Numbered from the stretch's first letter, positions 36,034 to 45,301 are shown. The stretch is DNA of 64,000 nucleotides from Gluconobacter kanchanaburiensis NBRC 103587 (GCF_007988905.1 NZ_BJVA01000012.1:1-64000), one strand, 5' to 3'. The notes: generated from the letters alone by a model not told the origin. Translations and numbers: made by a program.

Positions 36034-36656
36034 CACGCGCGCTCTATCTCGTTCACGGCTGGGGCTTCGATGCGTCCTTCTGGGAGCCGCTGCTGGCGCA
36101 TCTGCCGGATGTGAGCGCGCAAGCCGTGGACTGCGGATATTTCGGCTCCGAACATCGTCCTGCATTGCCCGAAACGCCTTATCTGGCGATCGGACATTCT
36201 GCCGGGTCTCTGGCGCTGCTGAAGCAGGATCTGCCGGGATGTGACGGACTGGTATTTTTCAACGGTTTCCCGCGCTTTACTACCGCACCAGACTTCCCGA
36301 ACGGCACCCCCGAACGGGTTCTGACGCGGATGCGCGCACGCCTGAAGCGTGATCCGGCTGCTGTGCTGCACGATTTCCGGGCCCTCTGCGGAACGGAAGC
36401 GCCCCTGCCCCATACGCCGAATGTAGACGCACTAGATCACGGGCTTGAGGCGCTTCAGCAGCAGGACCATCAGACGCAGGCAGCCGACTGGGGAAACAGG
36501 CTGCACTGGATGACCGGCACAGATGATCCGTTCGGGGCCGCGCAGGCGGGGTTTGCATCGCCGGGCGAACGGGTCGCGGGCGGACATCTCCTACCCCTCA
36601 CCCACCCCAGACTCTGCGCGGAGTTCGTGCGACGGAGGCTCCATGACGCAGGCTGA
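36030..36656 (+). CDS. Alpha/beta hydrolase, likely pimeloyl-ACP methyl ester esterase (BioH-like)
   Basis: 208 residues with a small alpha/beta hydrolase fold. The N-terminal LVHGWGFDASFWEPL resembles BioH (HGWG). The nucleophile elbow is AIGHSAGSL, Asp in TGTDDPFG and His in AGGHLLPLTH. BioH proper has GWSLGG at the elbow and about 255 residues, so this enzyme seems to lack most of the cap domain. Between bioF and bioC it most likely removes the methyl group from pimeloyl-ACP methyl ester to end chain elongation, the job done elsewhere by BioH, BioG, BioK, BioJ or BioV. The exact family is uncertain. Confidence 0.75.
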   Translation: MTRALYLVHGWGFDASFWEPLLAHLPDVSAQAVDCGYFGSEHRPALPETPYLAIGHSAGSLALLKQDLPGCDGLVFFNGFPRFTTAPDFPNGTPERVLTRMRARLKRDPAAVLHDFRALCGTEAPLPHTPNVDALDHGLEALQQQDHQTQAADWGNRLHWMTGTDDPFGAAQAGFASPGERVAGGHLLPLTHPRLCAEFVRRRLHDAG

Positions 36657-37434
36657 CGACATCCTGCGCCGCGCCAGTATCGCCGCGCGATTTGATGCCG
36701 CCGAGAGCTATGACGCCTCTGCCCATATCCAGCGCCGCTGCGTCACGGCGTTGATAGAGCGCATCCGGGCAGAAATGGCGGGACACGCCTCCCCCTCCAT
36801 ACTGGAATTCGGCTGTGGAACGGGTTTCCTAACGACCCAGCTTGCCGGACTTTTCCCACAGGCCAGCCTGCTGGCGAGCGATCTGGCTCCCGGCATGATC
36901 GCACGGGCACACCAGCATCTCGCAAACACGAACATCCGCTTTCACGTCATGGACGCCGAACATCCGGACGTTTCGGGGCCGTTCGACCTGATCGCCTCCA
37001 GCCTTTGCCTGCAATGGTTCTCCAACAGGGCAGAGGGGTTACGCAGGCTCTGCGACCTGCTCGCGCCACAGGGGCGGCTGATGGTCACGACGCTGCTGCA
37101 AGGCAGTCTGAACGAGTGGAAACAGGCCTGTCTGGCGGAAAGCGCACCGTGCGGCGTGCCGGATTATCCGTCCGTATCCACCGTACAAGCCGAATGGCCC
37201 GGTAGCGGTATCGGATCTTGGGAGGTGCTGACCCTGCGTGATCCTGTCAGTAGCGCGCGGGAGTTCCTGCGCGGTCTGCGGCAGATCGGGGCCTCCCTGC
37301 CGCGTCAGGACAGTACTCCAGCTAGCATCGCGGCCCTGCGCCGGGCTATGCGGCAGTTTGACCGTACAAGTTCCGACGTAGCCTACCAGATCGGCATCGG
37401 GACATTTATGAAGACGGAAGGAACAGCGCCATGA
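36643..37434 (+). CDS. bioC: Malonyl-ACP O-methyltransferase BioC
   Basis: A SAM-dependent methyltransferase that masks malonyl-ACP so that it can enter fatty-acid elongation for pimelate. 263 residues from the ATG at 36643, which has GGAGG at 36634-36638; the longer frame from 36523 lies within the esterase gene. Motif I is ILEFGCGTGFLTTQLAG, followed by LASDLAPGMIARAHQHL and the BioC-like FDLIASSLCLQWF. It overlaps the esterase gene by 14 bases and bioD by four. Confidence 0.92.
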   Translation: MTQADDILRRASIAARFDAAESYDASAHIQRRCVTALIERIRAEMAGHASPSILEFGCGTGFLTTQLAGLFPQASLLASDLAPGMIARAHQHLANTNIRFHVMDAEHPDVSGPFDLIASSLCLQWFSNRAEGLRRLCDLLAPQGRLMVTTLLQGSLNEWKQACLAESAPCGVPDYPSVSTVQAEWPGSGIGSWEVLTLRDPVSSAREFLRGLRQIGASLPRQDSTPASIAALRRAMRQFDRTSSDVAYQIGIGTFMKTEGTAP

Positions 37435-38096
37435 AAGACATATCGACGAACTGGCAACGCGGCGTCTTCGTCACGGGAACGGATACCGGCATCGGCAAGA
37501 CCCTCGTCAGCGCCATTCTGTGCCGCGCCTGGAACGCCACTTACTGGAAACCGCTCCAGACCGGCCTTGCGGACGAAGACGGCGACACACCGACCGTGCG
37601 GGATCTGGCCGGTCTGGACCCTTCCCGCATCATTCCCCCGGCCTATGCGTTTCAGGCCCCGCTCGCTCCGCTGGCGGCAGGCGATCTGGAAAACGTGACA
37701 GTCAATCCGGGGCGGCTCGTCCTGCCTCAGGTGCCGGGACCACTCGTCGTAGAAGGCGCGGGCGGCCTGATGGTCCCGGTACGTGAGGACATGATGATCG
37801 TGGATCTGATTGAAAGTCTGGGCCTGCCGGTTGTTCTGGTGACGCGCAGCGGACTGGGAACGATCAACCATACACTTCTTAGCCTTGAAGCCATGCAGCG
37901 ACGGGGCATTCCGGTAGCTGGCGTGGTGCCGGTCGGGCCGCTGAATTCCGGCAATGAACGCGATATCGTGCAGTTTGGAAAAACGCACATCCTGTTCCAG
38001 GTTCCGCATCTCGATGCGATAACAGAAACATCCGTATCCGGATTAGCATGTAACGTTCCGTTACTTGATGTCTTGCAGCAACAGATTTCACAATAA
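37431..38096 (+). CDS. bioD: Dethiobiotin synthetase BioD
   Basis: The ATP-dependent carboxylase closing the ureido ring of dethiobiotin. 221 residues. The P-loop is GVFVTGTDTGIGKTLVSAIL, the substrate lysine is in WKPLQTGL and the second conserved segment is LVVEGAGGLMVPV. A good ribosome site (GGAAGGA) precedes the start, which overlaps bioC by four bases. It is the last gene of the operon; bioB, for the final sulfur insertion, is not in this window. Confidence 0.94.
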   Translation: MKDISTNWQRGVFVTGTDTGIGKTLVSAILCRAWNATYWKPLQTGLADEDGDTPTVRDLAGLDPSRIIPPAYAFQAPLAPLAAGDLENVTVNPGRLVLPQVPGPLVVEGAGGLMVPVREDMMIVDLIESLGLPVVLVTRSGLGTINHTLLSLEAMQRRGIPVAGVVPVGPLNSGNERDIVQFGKTHILFQVPHLDAITETSVSGLACNVPLLDVLQQQISQ

Positions 38097-38259
38097 TGTG
38101 TCATTCAGAGCGCATGCCATAAAAAGGCCGTACCAGACCTTGTGAAATGGCACCCTCATCATAGAAGAGCCCTTCGCAACGAAACACTTCCGGCGTATCG
38201 CTGGGATATCGGACTTCGTTTCGGAAGACGCCGAGAGAAACTGGGATATTAGGAAAAGT
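38097..38259. other. Intergenic region between bioD and the glucan synthesis genes
   Basis: 163 bases without a gene or a clear terminator. It should hold the promoter of the opg genes. AGGA five bases before the ATG at 38260 is the ribosome site. Confidence 0.5.
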
Positions 38260-39813
38260 ATGAGTATCCTGCGCCGTGATCTGGTCAAGCTTGGGGCCGG
38301 ACTGACCCTTCTGGGAACAGCCAGCCGTATGGCCCACGCCCAGTCCACCGCCGCCCCTTCGCCTGCGACACCCGCCACACAGTCAACGCCCTTTGACGAC
38401 GGAACCGTCCGCCTCATAGCGCAGCGCCTGTCGAAGAAGCCTTATTCTCCGCCGTCGCCGACACTCCCCAATGCCATCGCGAACATGGACTTCGACCAGT
38501 TCCGCAGCATCGCCTTCAATCCCGATAAGGCCCTGTGGCACGGACAGAACCTTGCGTTCGACGTGGAGTTCTTCCCGCGCGGGTTCCTGTACAGGCCGCG
38601 GATCGGCATGAACGAGGTTACGGGCGGGCAGTCCACGCCCATTCCCTACGACCCGGATCTCTTCACCTATTCCAATCCCGTCCTGCGCGTCACCGATGAT
38701 CTGGGCTTTTCCGGCCTGCGTCTGCGCTATGCGATCAACACGCCGGGCGTCATGGAAGAATGCGCGGTTTTCCTCGGCGCATCCTATTTCCGCGCTGTGG
38801 CCAAAGGGCAGAATTACGGCCTGTCGGCGCGTGCATTCGCAGACGGAACCGGCAACCCAAAGGGGGAAGAATTCGCGCTGTTCCGAGAGTTCTGGCTGGA
38901 AAAGCCGGAGCCCGGAGTGGAATCCGTCGTCATTCACGCGCTGCTCGACAGCCCGTCTCTGACAGGGGCGTTCCGCTTCACGATCCGTCCGGGCGATACG
39001 ACCGTTTTCGACGTGCAGTCCTCGCTGTTCCCACGTCAGGACATCACCGAATCCGGCATCGCTCCTCTTACGGGCATGTTCTATTTCGACGTCAACCAGC
39101 ACAATCATGTCGATGACTGGCGTCCGGCCGCGCATGACAGTGAAGCCCTTCAGATCTGGACAGGCGCCGGACAGCAGCTTTACCGGCCGCTGATCAATCC
39201 GACGGATCTTCAGTTCTCGGCCTTCGCCGACAGCAGCCCTCACGGATTCGGCCTCATGCAGCGTAAGAGGGCGTTTCACGATTATGAAGATCTTGCCCTG
39301 AATTACGAGAAGCGTCCGTCCCTGTGGATCGAGCCGATCGGGAACTGGGGCGACGGCGCGGTGGACCTTGTGGAAATCCCGACCCCCAATGAAGTGAACG
39401 ACAATATCGTTTCCTTCTGGCGCCCGAAGCAGCCTATGAAGGGCGGACAGGAATACAGCTACATCTACCGGATGTACTGGGGCTGGGACACGCCGTGGCC
39501 CACGCAGCTTGCACGGGTTGCAGCTACACGGATCGGGAGCGTGACGGATCATGCGGATGCCCGCTTCTTTGTGATCGACTTCACGGGCGCGCCGTTCCAG
39601 AACGTTCCGCAGGGTACGAATTTTCATCTGATCTCACAGGCCTCCCCAGGGACGATCCGCAACGTGGTGATCGAACCCAATCCTTCAATCCAGGGATGGC
39701 GCACGACGTTCGAGTTCGTGCCGGGAGATGCAAAGATATGCGAGCTTCAGGCCCAGCTCGCCAACGATCAGGGACCAATTTCAGAAAAATGGATGTACCA
39801 TTGGACCCCGTGA
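38260..39813 (+). CDS. opgG: Periplasmic glucan biosynthesis protein OpgG/OpgD family
   Basis: A 517-residue periplasmic protein needed to build osmoregulated periplasmic glucans. The N-terminus ILRRDLVKLGAGLTLLGTAS has a twin-arginine pair before the hydrophobic segment, so export is probably by Tat as for OpgD rather than Sec as for OpgG of Escherichia coli. The body matches the MdoG domain: FDQFRSIAFNPDKALWHGQN, VEFFPRGFLYRPRIGMNEV and YRMYWGWDTPWP. Directly followed by opgH. The choice between G and D names cannot be settled by sequence reading; the Tat signal favours D, the operon with opgH favours G. Confidence 0.88.
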   Translation: MSILRRDLVKLGAGLTLLGTASRMAHAQSTAAPSPATPATQSTPFDDGTVRLIAQRLSKKPYSPPSPTLPNAIANMDFDQFRSIAFNPDKALWHGQNLAFDVEFFPRGFLYRPRIGMNEVTGGQSTPIPYDPDLFTYSNPVLRVTDDLGFSGLRLRYAINTPGVMEECAVFLGASYFRAVAKGQNYGLSARAFADGTGNPKGEEFALFREFWLEKPEPGVESVVIHALLDSPSLTGAFRFTIRPGDTTVFDVQSSLFPRQDITESGIAPLTGMFYFDVNQHNHVDDWRPAAHDSEALQIWTGAGQQLYRPLINPTDLQFSAFADSSPHGFGLMQRKRAFHDYEDLALNYEKRPSLWIEPIGNWGDGAVDLVEIPTPNEVNDNIVSFWRPKQPMKGGQEYSYIYRMYWGWDTPWPTQLARVAATRIGSVTDHADARFFVIDFTGAPFQNVPQGTNFHLISQASPGTIRNVVIEPNPSIQGWRTTFEFVPGDAKICELQAQLANDQGPISEKWMYHWTP

Positions 39814-41975
39814 CCGAGTTTTCCTCCTCCGCCACGCCGGCTTCCGCCCCATTCCTGCCACCCGAGGCACCGCTTGCCATGAAGGCCCAGAACCTTCATC
39901 AGCAGCCGGACCGTCATGGCAGACCGTTCAGCATCCTGCCGACCACGCCATCCCTGCTATGGCTGCGTCGCCTGATGGTTTTCGGCGGTGCGTTTGTGCT
40001 AACGGGATACGGCATCTACCGCATCAATCAGGTCTTCAACTCGCTGGGCGTTTCGACGCTCGGAATCATTATTCTGGTCCTGTTCGCCATTCTGGCCTTC
40101 TGGATCGCACTGTCCTTCACCTCCTGCCTTGGGGGATTCATCTCCCTGATCCGTCGTGGCGGTCTGGGACTTGGCATTCACCGCACCGGCCCATTGCCGG
40201 AACTTAAAAGCCGCACGGCTGTCCTGATGCCGACCTATAACGAGGACCCAACGCGCGTTCTCGCGGGTCTGCGGGCCATTCATGACAGTATTCTCGCAAC
40301 CGGGCAGATCGACGCTTTCGATTTCTTCATCCTGTCCGACACGACCAATCCAGACGTCTGGGTGCAGGAAGAGCGTGCCTTCCTCGCGTTCCGGCAGGCC
40401 ACGAGCGGCGAAAAGCGGATCTTTTATCGGCGGCGTCACAAGAATACGGACCGCAAGGCAGGCAATCTCGGGGACTGGGTCACACGGTTCGGTGCATCCT
40501 ACCAGCAGATGCTCACCCTCGATGCGGACAGCGTCATGGATGGCAGCCTGATCGTCCGGATCACGGCGGCCATGGAACAGCATGAGGGCGTGGGCCTGAT
40601 CCAGACACTTCCGGTCATCGTAGGCGGTCGCACGCTTTTTGCCCGGATGCAGCAGTTCGCGGGCCGCGTTTACGGACCGCTGATCGCGCATGGCATTGCA
40701 TGGTGGCACGGATCGGAAGGCAATTACTGGGGTCATAACGCCGTCATCCGCACGCAGGCCTTCGCCGAACAAGCCGGCCTGCCGCATCTGAAGGGCAAAG
40801 CCCCCTTTGGCGGCCATATCCTGAGCCATGACTTCGTGGAAGCCGCGCTCATGCGTCGTGGAGGCTGGGCCATTCACATGGTTCCAGGCCTGTTCGGTTC
40901 CTATGAGGAAAGCCCGCCATCATTGACAGATGTCGCCATCCGCGACCGTCGCTGGTGCCAGGGCAATCTGCAGCACAGCAAGATCCTCGGCACAAAGGGC
41001 ATGCACTGGGTCAGCCGCGTCCATATGCTGACGGGTATCGGCTCCTATGTCATGTCGCCTCTGTGGTTGCTGTTCCTGCTGTTCGGCATTCTGATTTCGC
41101 TCCAATCGCATTTCTACCATCCAGAATATTTTGGCTCGACCCCCACGCTCTATCCGCACTGGCCTCGGGTCGATCCCGTTCAAGCCAAGCTCGTTTTTAT
41201 CGGAACGATGGGCATTCTACTCGCCCCGAAGGCTCTGGCCTTCATCGCCATGATGTTCGATCGCGCGGCGCTCAAGGGGTCTGGCGGCGTCTTCAGGCTC
41301 GCGGTCTCTATCGTACTGGAAACCCTGATCGGGGGCCTGATCGCGCCGGTCGCTATGCTGATCCAGACATCTGGCGTCATTTCGATCCTGCTGGGACGGG
41401 ATTCCGGCTGGAACGCGCAGAACCGTGACGATGGCCGGGTTTCGCTGAAAGAAGTGGCGCACGGTTACTGGATCTACACCGCGTTTGGCCTACTTCTGGC
41501 CATTGCAGCATGGTCCGTGTCTCAGGCTCTGTTCCTGTGGATGACGCCCGTGCTGCTCGGACTGGTGCTCGCCATTCCGCTTGCCGCACTAACGGCCAGC
41601 CGCGATGTCGGGCTGGGTCTGCGTCGTGCTGGTCTGCTGCTGATCGAAGAGGAAACCGCACCACCGCCGATCCTTCAGCTCGCAGCCGCAAACGATGCGG
41701 CGCGGGAACGCGCGGCCCATGCTCCCGACGCCCCTCCCGAAGAAGCCTTTGCCGCTCTGCGCCAGAGCGCGCCGCTTCTTGCCGCGCATGAAGGCGCCCT
41801 GCCCCCGCCCCGAAAGCCGGGCGCCCCGATCGACGCCAACCTTCTTGTTGGATTAGTCAAACTTCGAGAAGCGCCCTCGCTTGAGGTCGCACTGGAACGC
41901 CTGTCCCGTCAGGAAAAAGCAGCGGTTCTGGGCAATGCGGAAGGGCTGGCCCTCATGGAGCGGCTCACAGGCTGA
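39789..41975 (+). CDS. opgH: Glucans biosynthesis glucosyltransferase OpgH
   Basis: An inner-membrane GT2 enzyme that polymerises glucose from UDP-glucose into periplasmic glucan backbone. 728 residues from the ATG at 39789. Membrane helices flank the catalytic domain: AVLMPTYNEDPTRVLAGLRA, then MLTLDADSVMDG, the base Asp in HDFVEAALMRRGGWAIH, and the RDRRWCQGNLQH version of QxxRW. An in-frame GTG at 39810 overlaps the opgG stop (GTGA) and is an equally good start. The frame upstream to 39495 is within opgG. The C-terminal tail of about 130 residues is Ala/Pro-rich. Confidence 0.94.
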   Translation: MDVPLDPVTEFSSSATPASAPFLPPEAPLAMKAQNLHQQPDRHGRPFSILPTTPSLLWLRRLMVFGGAFVLTGYGIYRINQVFNSLGVSTLGIIILVLFAILAFWIALSFTSCLGGFISLIRRGGLGLGIHRTGPLPELKSRTAVLMPTYNEDPTRVLAGLRAIHDSILATGQIDAFDFFILSDTTNPDVWVQEERAFLAFRQATSGEKRIFYRRRHKNTDRKAGNLGDWVTRFGASYQQMLTLDADSVMDGSLIVRITAAMEQHEGVGLIQTLPVIVGGRTLFARMQQFAGRVYGPLIAHGIAWWHGSEGNYWGHNAVIRTQAFAEQAGLPHLKGKAPFGGHILSHDFVEAALMRRGGWAIHMVPGLFGSYEESPPSLTDVAIRDRRWCQGNLQHSKILGTKGMHWVSRVHMLTGIGSYVMSPLWLLFLLFGILISLQSHFYHPEYFGSTPTLYPHWPRVDPVQAKLVFIGTMGILLAPKALAFIAMMFDRAALKGSGGVFRLAVSIVLETLIGGLIAPVAMLIQTSGVISILLGRDSGWNAQNRDDGRVSLKEVAHGYWIYTAFGLLLAIAAWSVSQALFLWMTPVLLGLVLAIPLAALTASRDVGLGLRRAGLLLIEEETAPPPILQLAAANDAARERAAHAPDAPPEEAFAALRQSAPLLAAHEGALPPPRKPGAPIDANLLVGLVKLREAPSLEVALERLSRQEKAAVLGNAEGLALMERLTG

Positions 41976-42000
41976 GGTAAAAAAAATCCGGAGGCGTTCG

Positions 42001-42325
42001 ATGCATCTGATCCTTGCGCCCTCGAACCTCGGACTAAACCCGCCTCATAAAGGCCACATCCCAGGCACATGGCGTGCAACCGGATCGATATTTTCAACGC
42101 GCTGGACATTGGTCCAGAAGAGCTTGAGGGCAAGGTCACCGACCTGATGTACCAAGAAACGGAGAACGGGACTGGGTCGTCAGAATTCTTTCATCGCTTG
42201 TTGCAAGCCCGCGATACAAAGGCACGAGCCTGACAATCTACGATCCGGACAGAGCCTGCGCGGCGCTGATTCTCGCCATACCCCAACAGTTTCTTTTCCG
42301 CCCTCGCTCCAGAAATACCGCCTAG
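42001..42325 (+). pseudogene. Arginase/agmatinase family pseudogene (internally deleted)
   Basis: A good ribosome site (GGAGG) and ATG begin MHLILAPSNLGLNPPHKGHI followed by PGTWRA, the typical N-terminus of arginase-family proteins in acetic acid bacteria. The frame then leaves the family. A second frame near the end reads RYKGTSLTIYDPDRACAALI, which looks like the arginase C-terminus, and stops at 42323-42325. Only about 325 of some 900 expected bases remain and no metal-binding Asp/His motifs survive. It is a remnant produced by a large internal deletion plus frameshift. Confidence 0.7.
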
Positions 42326-42345
42326 AAACCTGAGACAGCACAAAT

Positions 42346-42371
42346 AACCCCGGCCTGTAAGGACCGGGGCT
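42346..42371. terminator. Hairpin after the DUF2501 gene
   Basis: Stem CCCCGGCC (42348-42355) with GG-A-CCGGGG (42361-42369), one bulged base and a five-base loop. On the minus strand it is followed by TTATTTG and lies about 30 bases after the stop of the minus-strand gene, so it most likely serves that gene. Confidence 0.65.
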
Positions 42372-42400
42372 TGTTCTGACACAACGTGTCAGAGAAGCGA

Positions 42401-42913
42401 TCAGTGTCCGACGACAGCCGAGCTTCCGAAGGACTGGGCTTTCTTGACGATGTCATTACACGTCGTGACACGCTTGTCTTTGGGCAGGGTGCTGATGTCG
42501 AAGACATTGCCACCCGCCGTCTGGAGCAGCCCCTTGCCGCCAAGGGAATAGAACTGATCATTCTGAACGTCTGGACGCTTGGCCAGGGTTCGAGCGGCGA
42601 CAATCGGAGACGTTCCGAGCACCAGCTTGTGCTTCACGCAATAATAGCCCAGTCCGGCAACGTTACCTGCCTGCGCATTCTCGATCGTCGGCAAACCATC
42701 TGCGCCCAGCGTACCAGGCGAGGCAGCCGTCAGAATGTTCTTGCCCCCTGAAACAGCCTGCAGATTGGCGGACGGCAGGGTTGTCTGTGTTCCGGGCACG
42801 ACTGTCGGGACGGGACTGCTCTGCGGAATGGGCGGCACCGTCTGGGCGACGGCTACGCCCGAAATGGTCAGACCGGCAGCAGCAAGAACAGCGAAATATT
42901 TATTGAAAATCAT
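42401..42913 (-). CDS. Exported DUF2501 (YjjA-like) protein
   Basis: 170 residues with a Sec signal peptide (FAVLAAAGLTISGVAVAQ), a Pro/Ser/Thr-rich spacer and a C-terminal DUF2501 domain: GNVAGLGYYCVKHKLVLG, then QTAGGNVFDISTLPKDKRVT and CNDIVKKAQSFG, with two Cys likely to form a disulfide. YjjA of Escherichia coli shares this form; its role is unknown. The frame is open to 43021, but the signal peptide fixes the start at 42913, preceded by AAGAAGAG. Confidence 0.82.
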   Translation of the reverse strand: MIFNKYFAVLAAAGLTISGVAVAQTVPPIPQSSPVPTVVPGTQTTLPSANLQAVSGGKNILTAASPGTLGADGLPTIENAQAGNVAGLGYYCVKHKLVLGTSPIVAARTLAKRPDVQNDQFYSLGGKGLLQTAGGNVFDISTLPKDKRVTTCNDIVKKAQSFGSSAVVGH

Positions 42914-43178
42914 GGCACTCTTCTTTCCGTATACAGGACTAGTTGGCGTTTCTTTCAAAAGAAAACGACAATTAATCCAGCCTGGAACATCTTGAAGGAT
43001 GCTCCCGTGCTTCAGTAACATTCGAAAACACCAGTAGTTTCTCTCCAGAGAGTCTTTTTCCTCATGGCCGTCATGCGGGAACTTTTTCCAGATTCGGTTT
43101 TACCTATCCTGAAGGAAAGCCTGTTTTCGCATGCCAGGCCGGATTGAACAGGCATGGTTTCTGCGTCACAGTCACCCC
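42914..43178. other. Divergent intergenic region between the DUF2501 gene and ptrB
   Basis: 265 bases that must carry the promoters of two divergent genes. I see no further gene, terminator or repeat. A possible upstream ATG for ptrB lies at 43131. Confidence 0.5.
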
Positions 43179-45290
43179 ATGTCCCAGCACCCCGATGCCC
43201 CCTCCGCCACACCCGTTCCTCCCGTCGCCCGTTGTGAGCCACTGAGCACCACGCAGCTTGGCCGCACGCGCACGGATTCCTATGCGTGGATGAAGGACGA
43301 AAACTGGCAGCAGGTCCTGCGAGATCCATCCGTTCTGCGCGAAGACATCGCCACCCATCTGAAGGCGGAGAACGCTTATGCGGAAGCGGTGCTGGCCGGG
43401 ATGGAGCCACTACGCGAGACGCTACTTCAGGAAATGATCGGCCGTATTCCACCCGCGGAATCCTCGGTACCGGTTCCCGACGGCCCGTGGGAGTATTCCG
43501 TGCGCTTCGAAGACGGCGCCCAACATCCGCTAAGGGTGCGTTCCCCACGCGGTGGCGGAGCGGAGCAGGTTCTGCTCGATGCCGATGCGCTGGCCAAACA
43601 GCATGACTATTACGCGCTCTCGCAGACCGACCATTCCCCCGACCACCGCTATTTCGTCTATGCCGAGGACGTTCAGGGCTCCGAGGTCTATCGCATTCAG
43701 GTCGAGGATCTGGAAACAGGCACACTCTGTGCCGAACCCGTCCCCAGCACCACAGGCAGCTTCGCCATTTCCCCCGACAGCCAGTGGCTGTTCTGGATTT
43801 ACCGCGACGATAATGGCCGCCCTTCGAAGATCTATCGCCGCCGGCTAACGGGGGGCGAAGATGTTCTGGTGTTCGACGAAACCGATCCGGGGTTTTTCCT
43901 GAGCATCGGCGTCAGCGCTTCCCGCAAATGGATCGTCATCGAGCGCGGCGATCATGATACGAACGAAACGCTGCTCATCCCGGCTTCCGACCCGACGGCC
44001 CTGCCCGTCGTGGCAGCACCGCTGGTGCGGGGCGAGCGCTATTCCCTGACACACTGGAATGACCGCTTCATCATCCTGACCAACGCCGGTGGCGCCGTGG
44101 ACTTCCAGTTCATGCAGACGCCTGATACGGCCACGGGACGCGAGAACTGGACGCCCTTCGTGCCCTACCGTGAGGGCCACTATCTACTGGGCGCCAGTGC
44201 CTCACGCGGGCATCTCGCCTGGGCCGAGCGGCGGGACGGAAACATCCATATTCTTGTAGTGCCCGAAGGCACGCAGGGCGATGTCCGGGCGCAGGCGAAA
44301 GCCATCGGCATGGACGAGGCCGCTTATGACCTGACGATGCTGGGCACGCTGGAATATGACGCCCCGATCCTGCGCTACATCTATCAGTCCCCCACCAATC
44401 CGGCGCACTGGTACGATTACGACATGGCCAGCGGCGAGCGCACCCTCCGAAAAATCCGCGAGGTTCCGTCCGGCCATGATGCGAGCCGCTACGAGACACG
44501 TCGCCTGTTCTCAACATCGCCCGACGGAGCGCAGGTTCCGATTACCGTCCTGATGCGCAAAGGTCAGGTTCTGGACGGTTCAGCGCCCCTGCTTCTGTAT
44601 GGATATGGCTCCTACGGCATCGCCATGGACGCAGATTTCTCCACAACCGTGTTCAGCTTAGTGGACCGGGGCTGGATTCACGCCATCGCCCATGTCCGCG
44701 GCGGCTCCGAAAAGGGCTGGAACTGGTTTCTGGACGGTCGCGGGACGAAGAAGCCCAACACCTTCATCGACTTCATTGCCTGCGCCCGGCATCTCGTCTC
44801 GGAAGGCTACGGCTCAGCCGGACGCATCGTGGCGCAGGGTGGCTCGGCGGGTGGTCTGCTGATGGGTGCCATCACGAACATGGCGCCCGAGCTTTTCGCT
44901 GGCATTGCCGCGCAGGTACCGTTCGTGGACATGCTCAACACCATGTCCGACGTCTCTCTGCCGCTCACGCCGCCGGAATGGCCGGAATGGGGCAACCCAC
45001 TGGAAGACCCGGCCGCGTATGACCTGATCGCCAGCTATTCGCCCTATGACAACATCGCCGCCAAGGCCTATCCGCCGGTTCTGGCGATGGGTGGTCTGTC
45101 CGATCCGCGCGTGACGTACTGGGAACCCGCGAAATGGATCGCCAAACTGCGCGAAGTCACGTCCGGCGGCCCGTTCCTGTGCCGCATCAACATGGAAGCC
45201 GGCCACGGCGGCTCGTCTGGCCGTTTCAAACGTCTGGAAGAAGTCGCCCTCGTTCAGGCCTTCGCCATCTGGGCCATCAACCGGGCCTGA
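43179..45290 (+). CDS. ptrB: Oligopeptidase B (S9A serine peptidase)
   Basis: A cytosolic peptidase cleaving short peptides after Arg/Lys. 703 residues, no signal peptide. N-terminal propeller: DSYAWMKDENWQQVLRDP and YYALSQTDHSPDHRYFVYAE. Catalytic domain: Ser in VAQGGSAGGLLMGA, Asp in GGLSDPRVTYWEP and His in MEAGHGGSSGRF. The GGSAGG elbow and the acidic residues around the catalytic cleft fit oligopeptidase B rather than prolyl oligopeptidase. A start at 43131 would add 16 residues and has AAGGAAAG upstream; neither is decisive. It ends at the three-armed inverted repeat. Confidence 0.88.
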   Translation: MSQHPDAPSATPVPPVARCEPLSTTQLGRTRTDSYAWMKDENWQQVLRDPSVLREDIATHLKAENAYAEAVLAGMEPLRETLLQEMIGRIPPAESSVPVPDGPWEYSVRFEDGAQHPLRVRSPRGGGAEQVLLDADALAKQHDYYALSQTDHSPDHRYFVYAEDVQGSEVYRIQVEDLETGTLCAEPVPSTTGSFAISPDSQWLFWIYRDDNGRPSKIYRRRLTGGEDVLVFDETDPGFFLSIGVSASRKWIVIERGDHDTNETLLIPASDPTALPVVAAPLVRGERYSLTHWNDRFIILTNAGGAVDFQFMQTPDTATGRENWTPFVPYREGHYLLGASASRGHLAWAERRDGNIHILVVPEGTQGDVRAQAKAIGMDEAAYDLTMLGTLEYDAPILRYIYQSPTNPAHWYDYDMASGERTLRKIREVPSGHDASRYETRRLFSTSPDGAQVPITVLMRKGQVLDGSAPLLLYGYGSYGIAMDADFSTTVFSLVDRGWIHAIAHVRGGSEKGWNWFLDGRGTKKPNTFIDFIACARHLVSEGYGSAGRIVAQGGSAGGLLMGAITNMAPELFAGIAAQVPFVDMLNTMSDVSLPLTPPEWPEWGNPLEDPAAYDLIASYSPYDNIAAKAYPPVLAMGGLSDPRVTYWEPAKWIAKLREVTSGGPFLCRINMEAGHGGSSGRFKRLEEVALVQAFAIWAINRA

Positions 45291-45301
45291 AAAGACCAGA
45301 C

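Noticed and set aside
38383-39627. A 414-codon minus-strand frame
   Set aside because: Antisense of the opgG/D gene; long only because of high GC content.
41881-42147. An 88-codon frame after opgH as an intact gene
   Set aside because: Its first part is the opgH shadow and its second part only the arginase N-terminal fragment.
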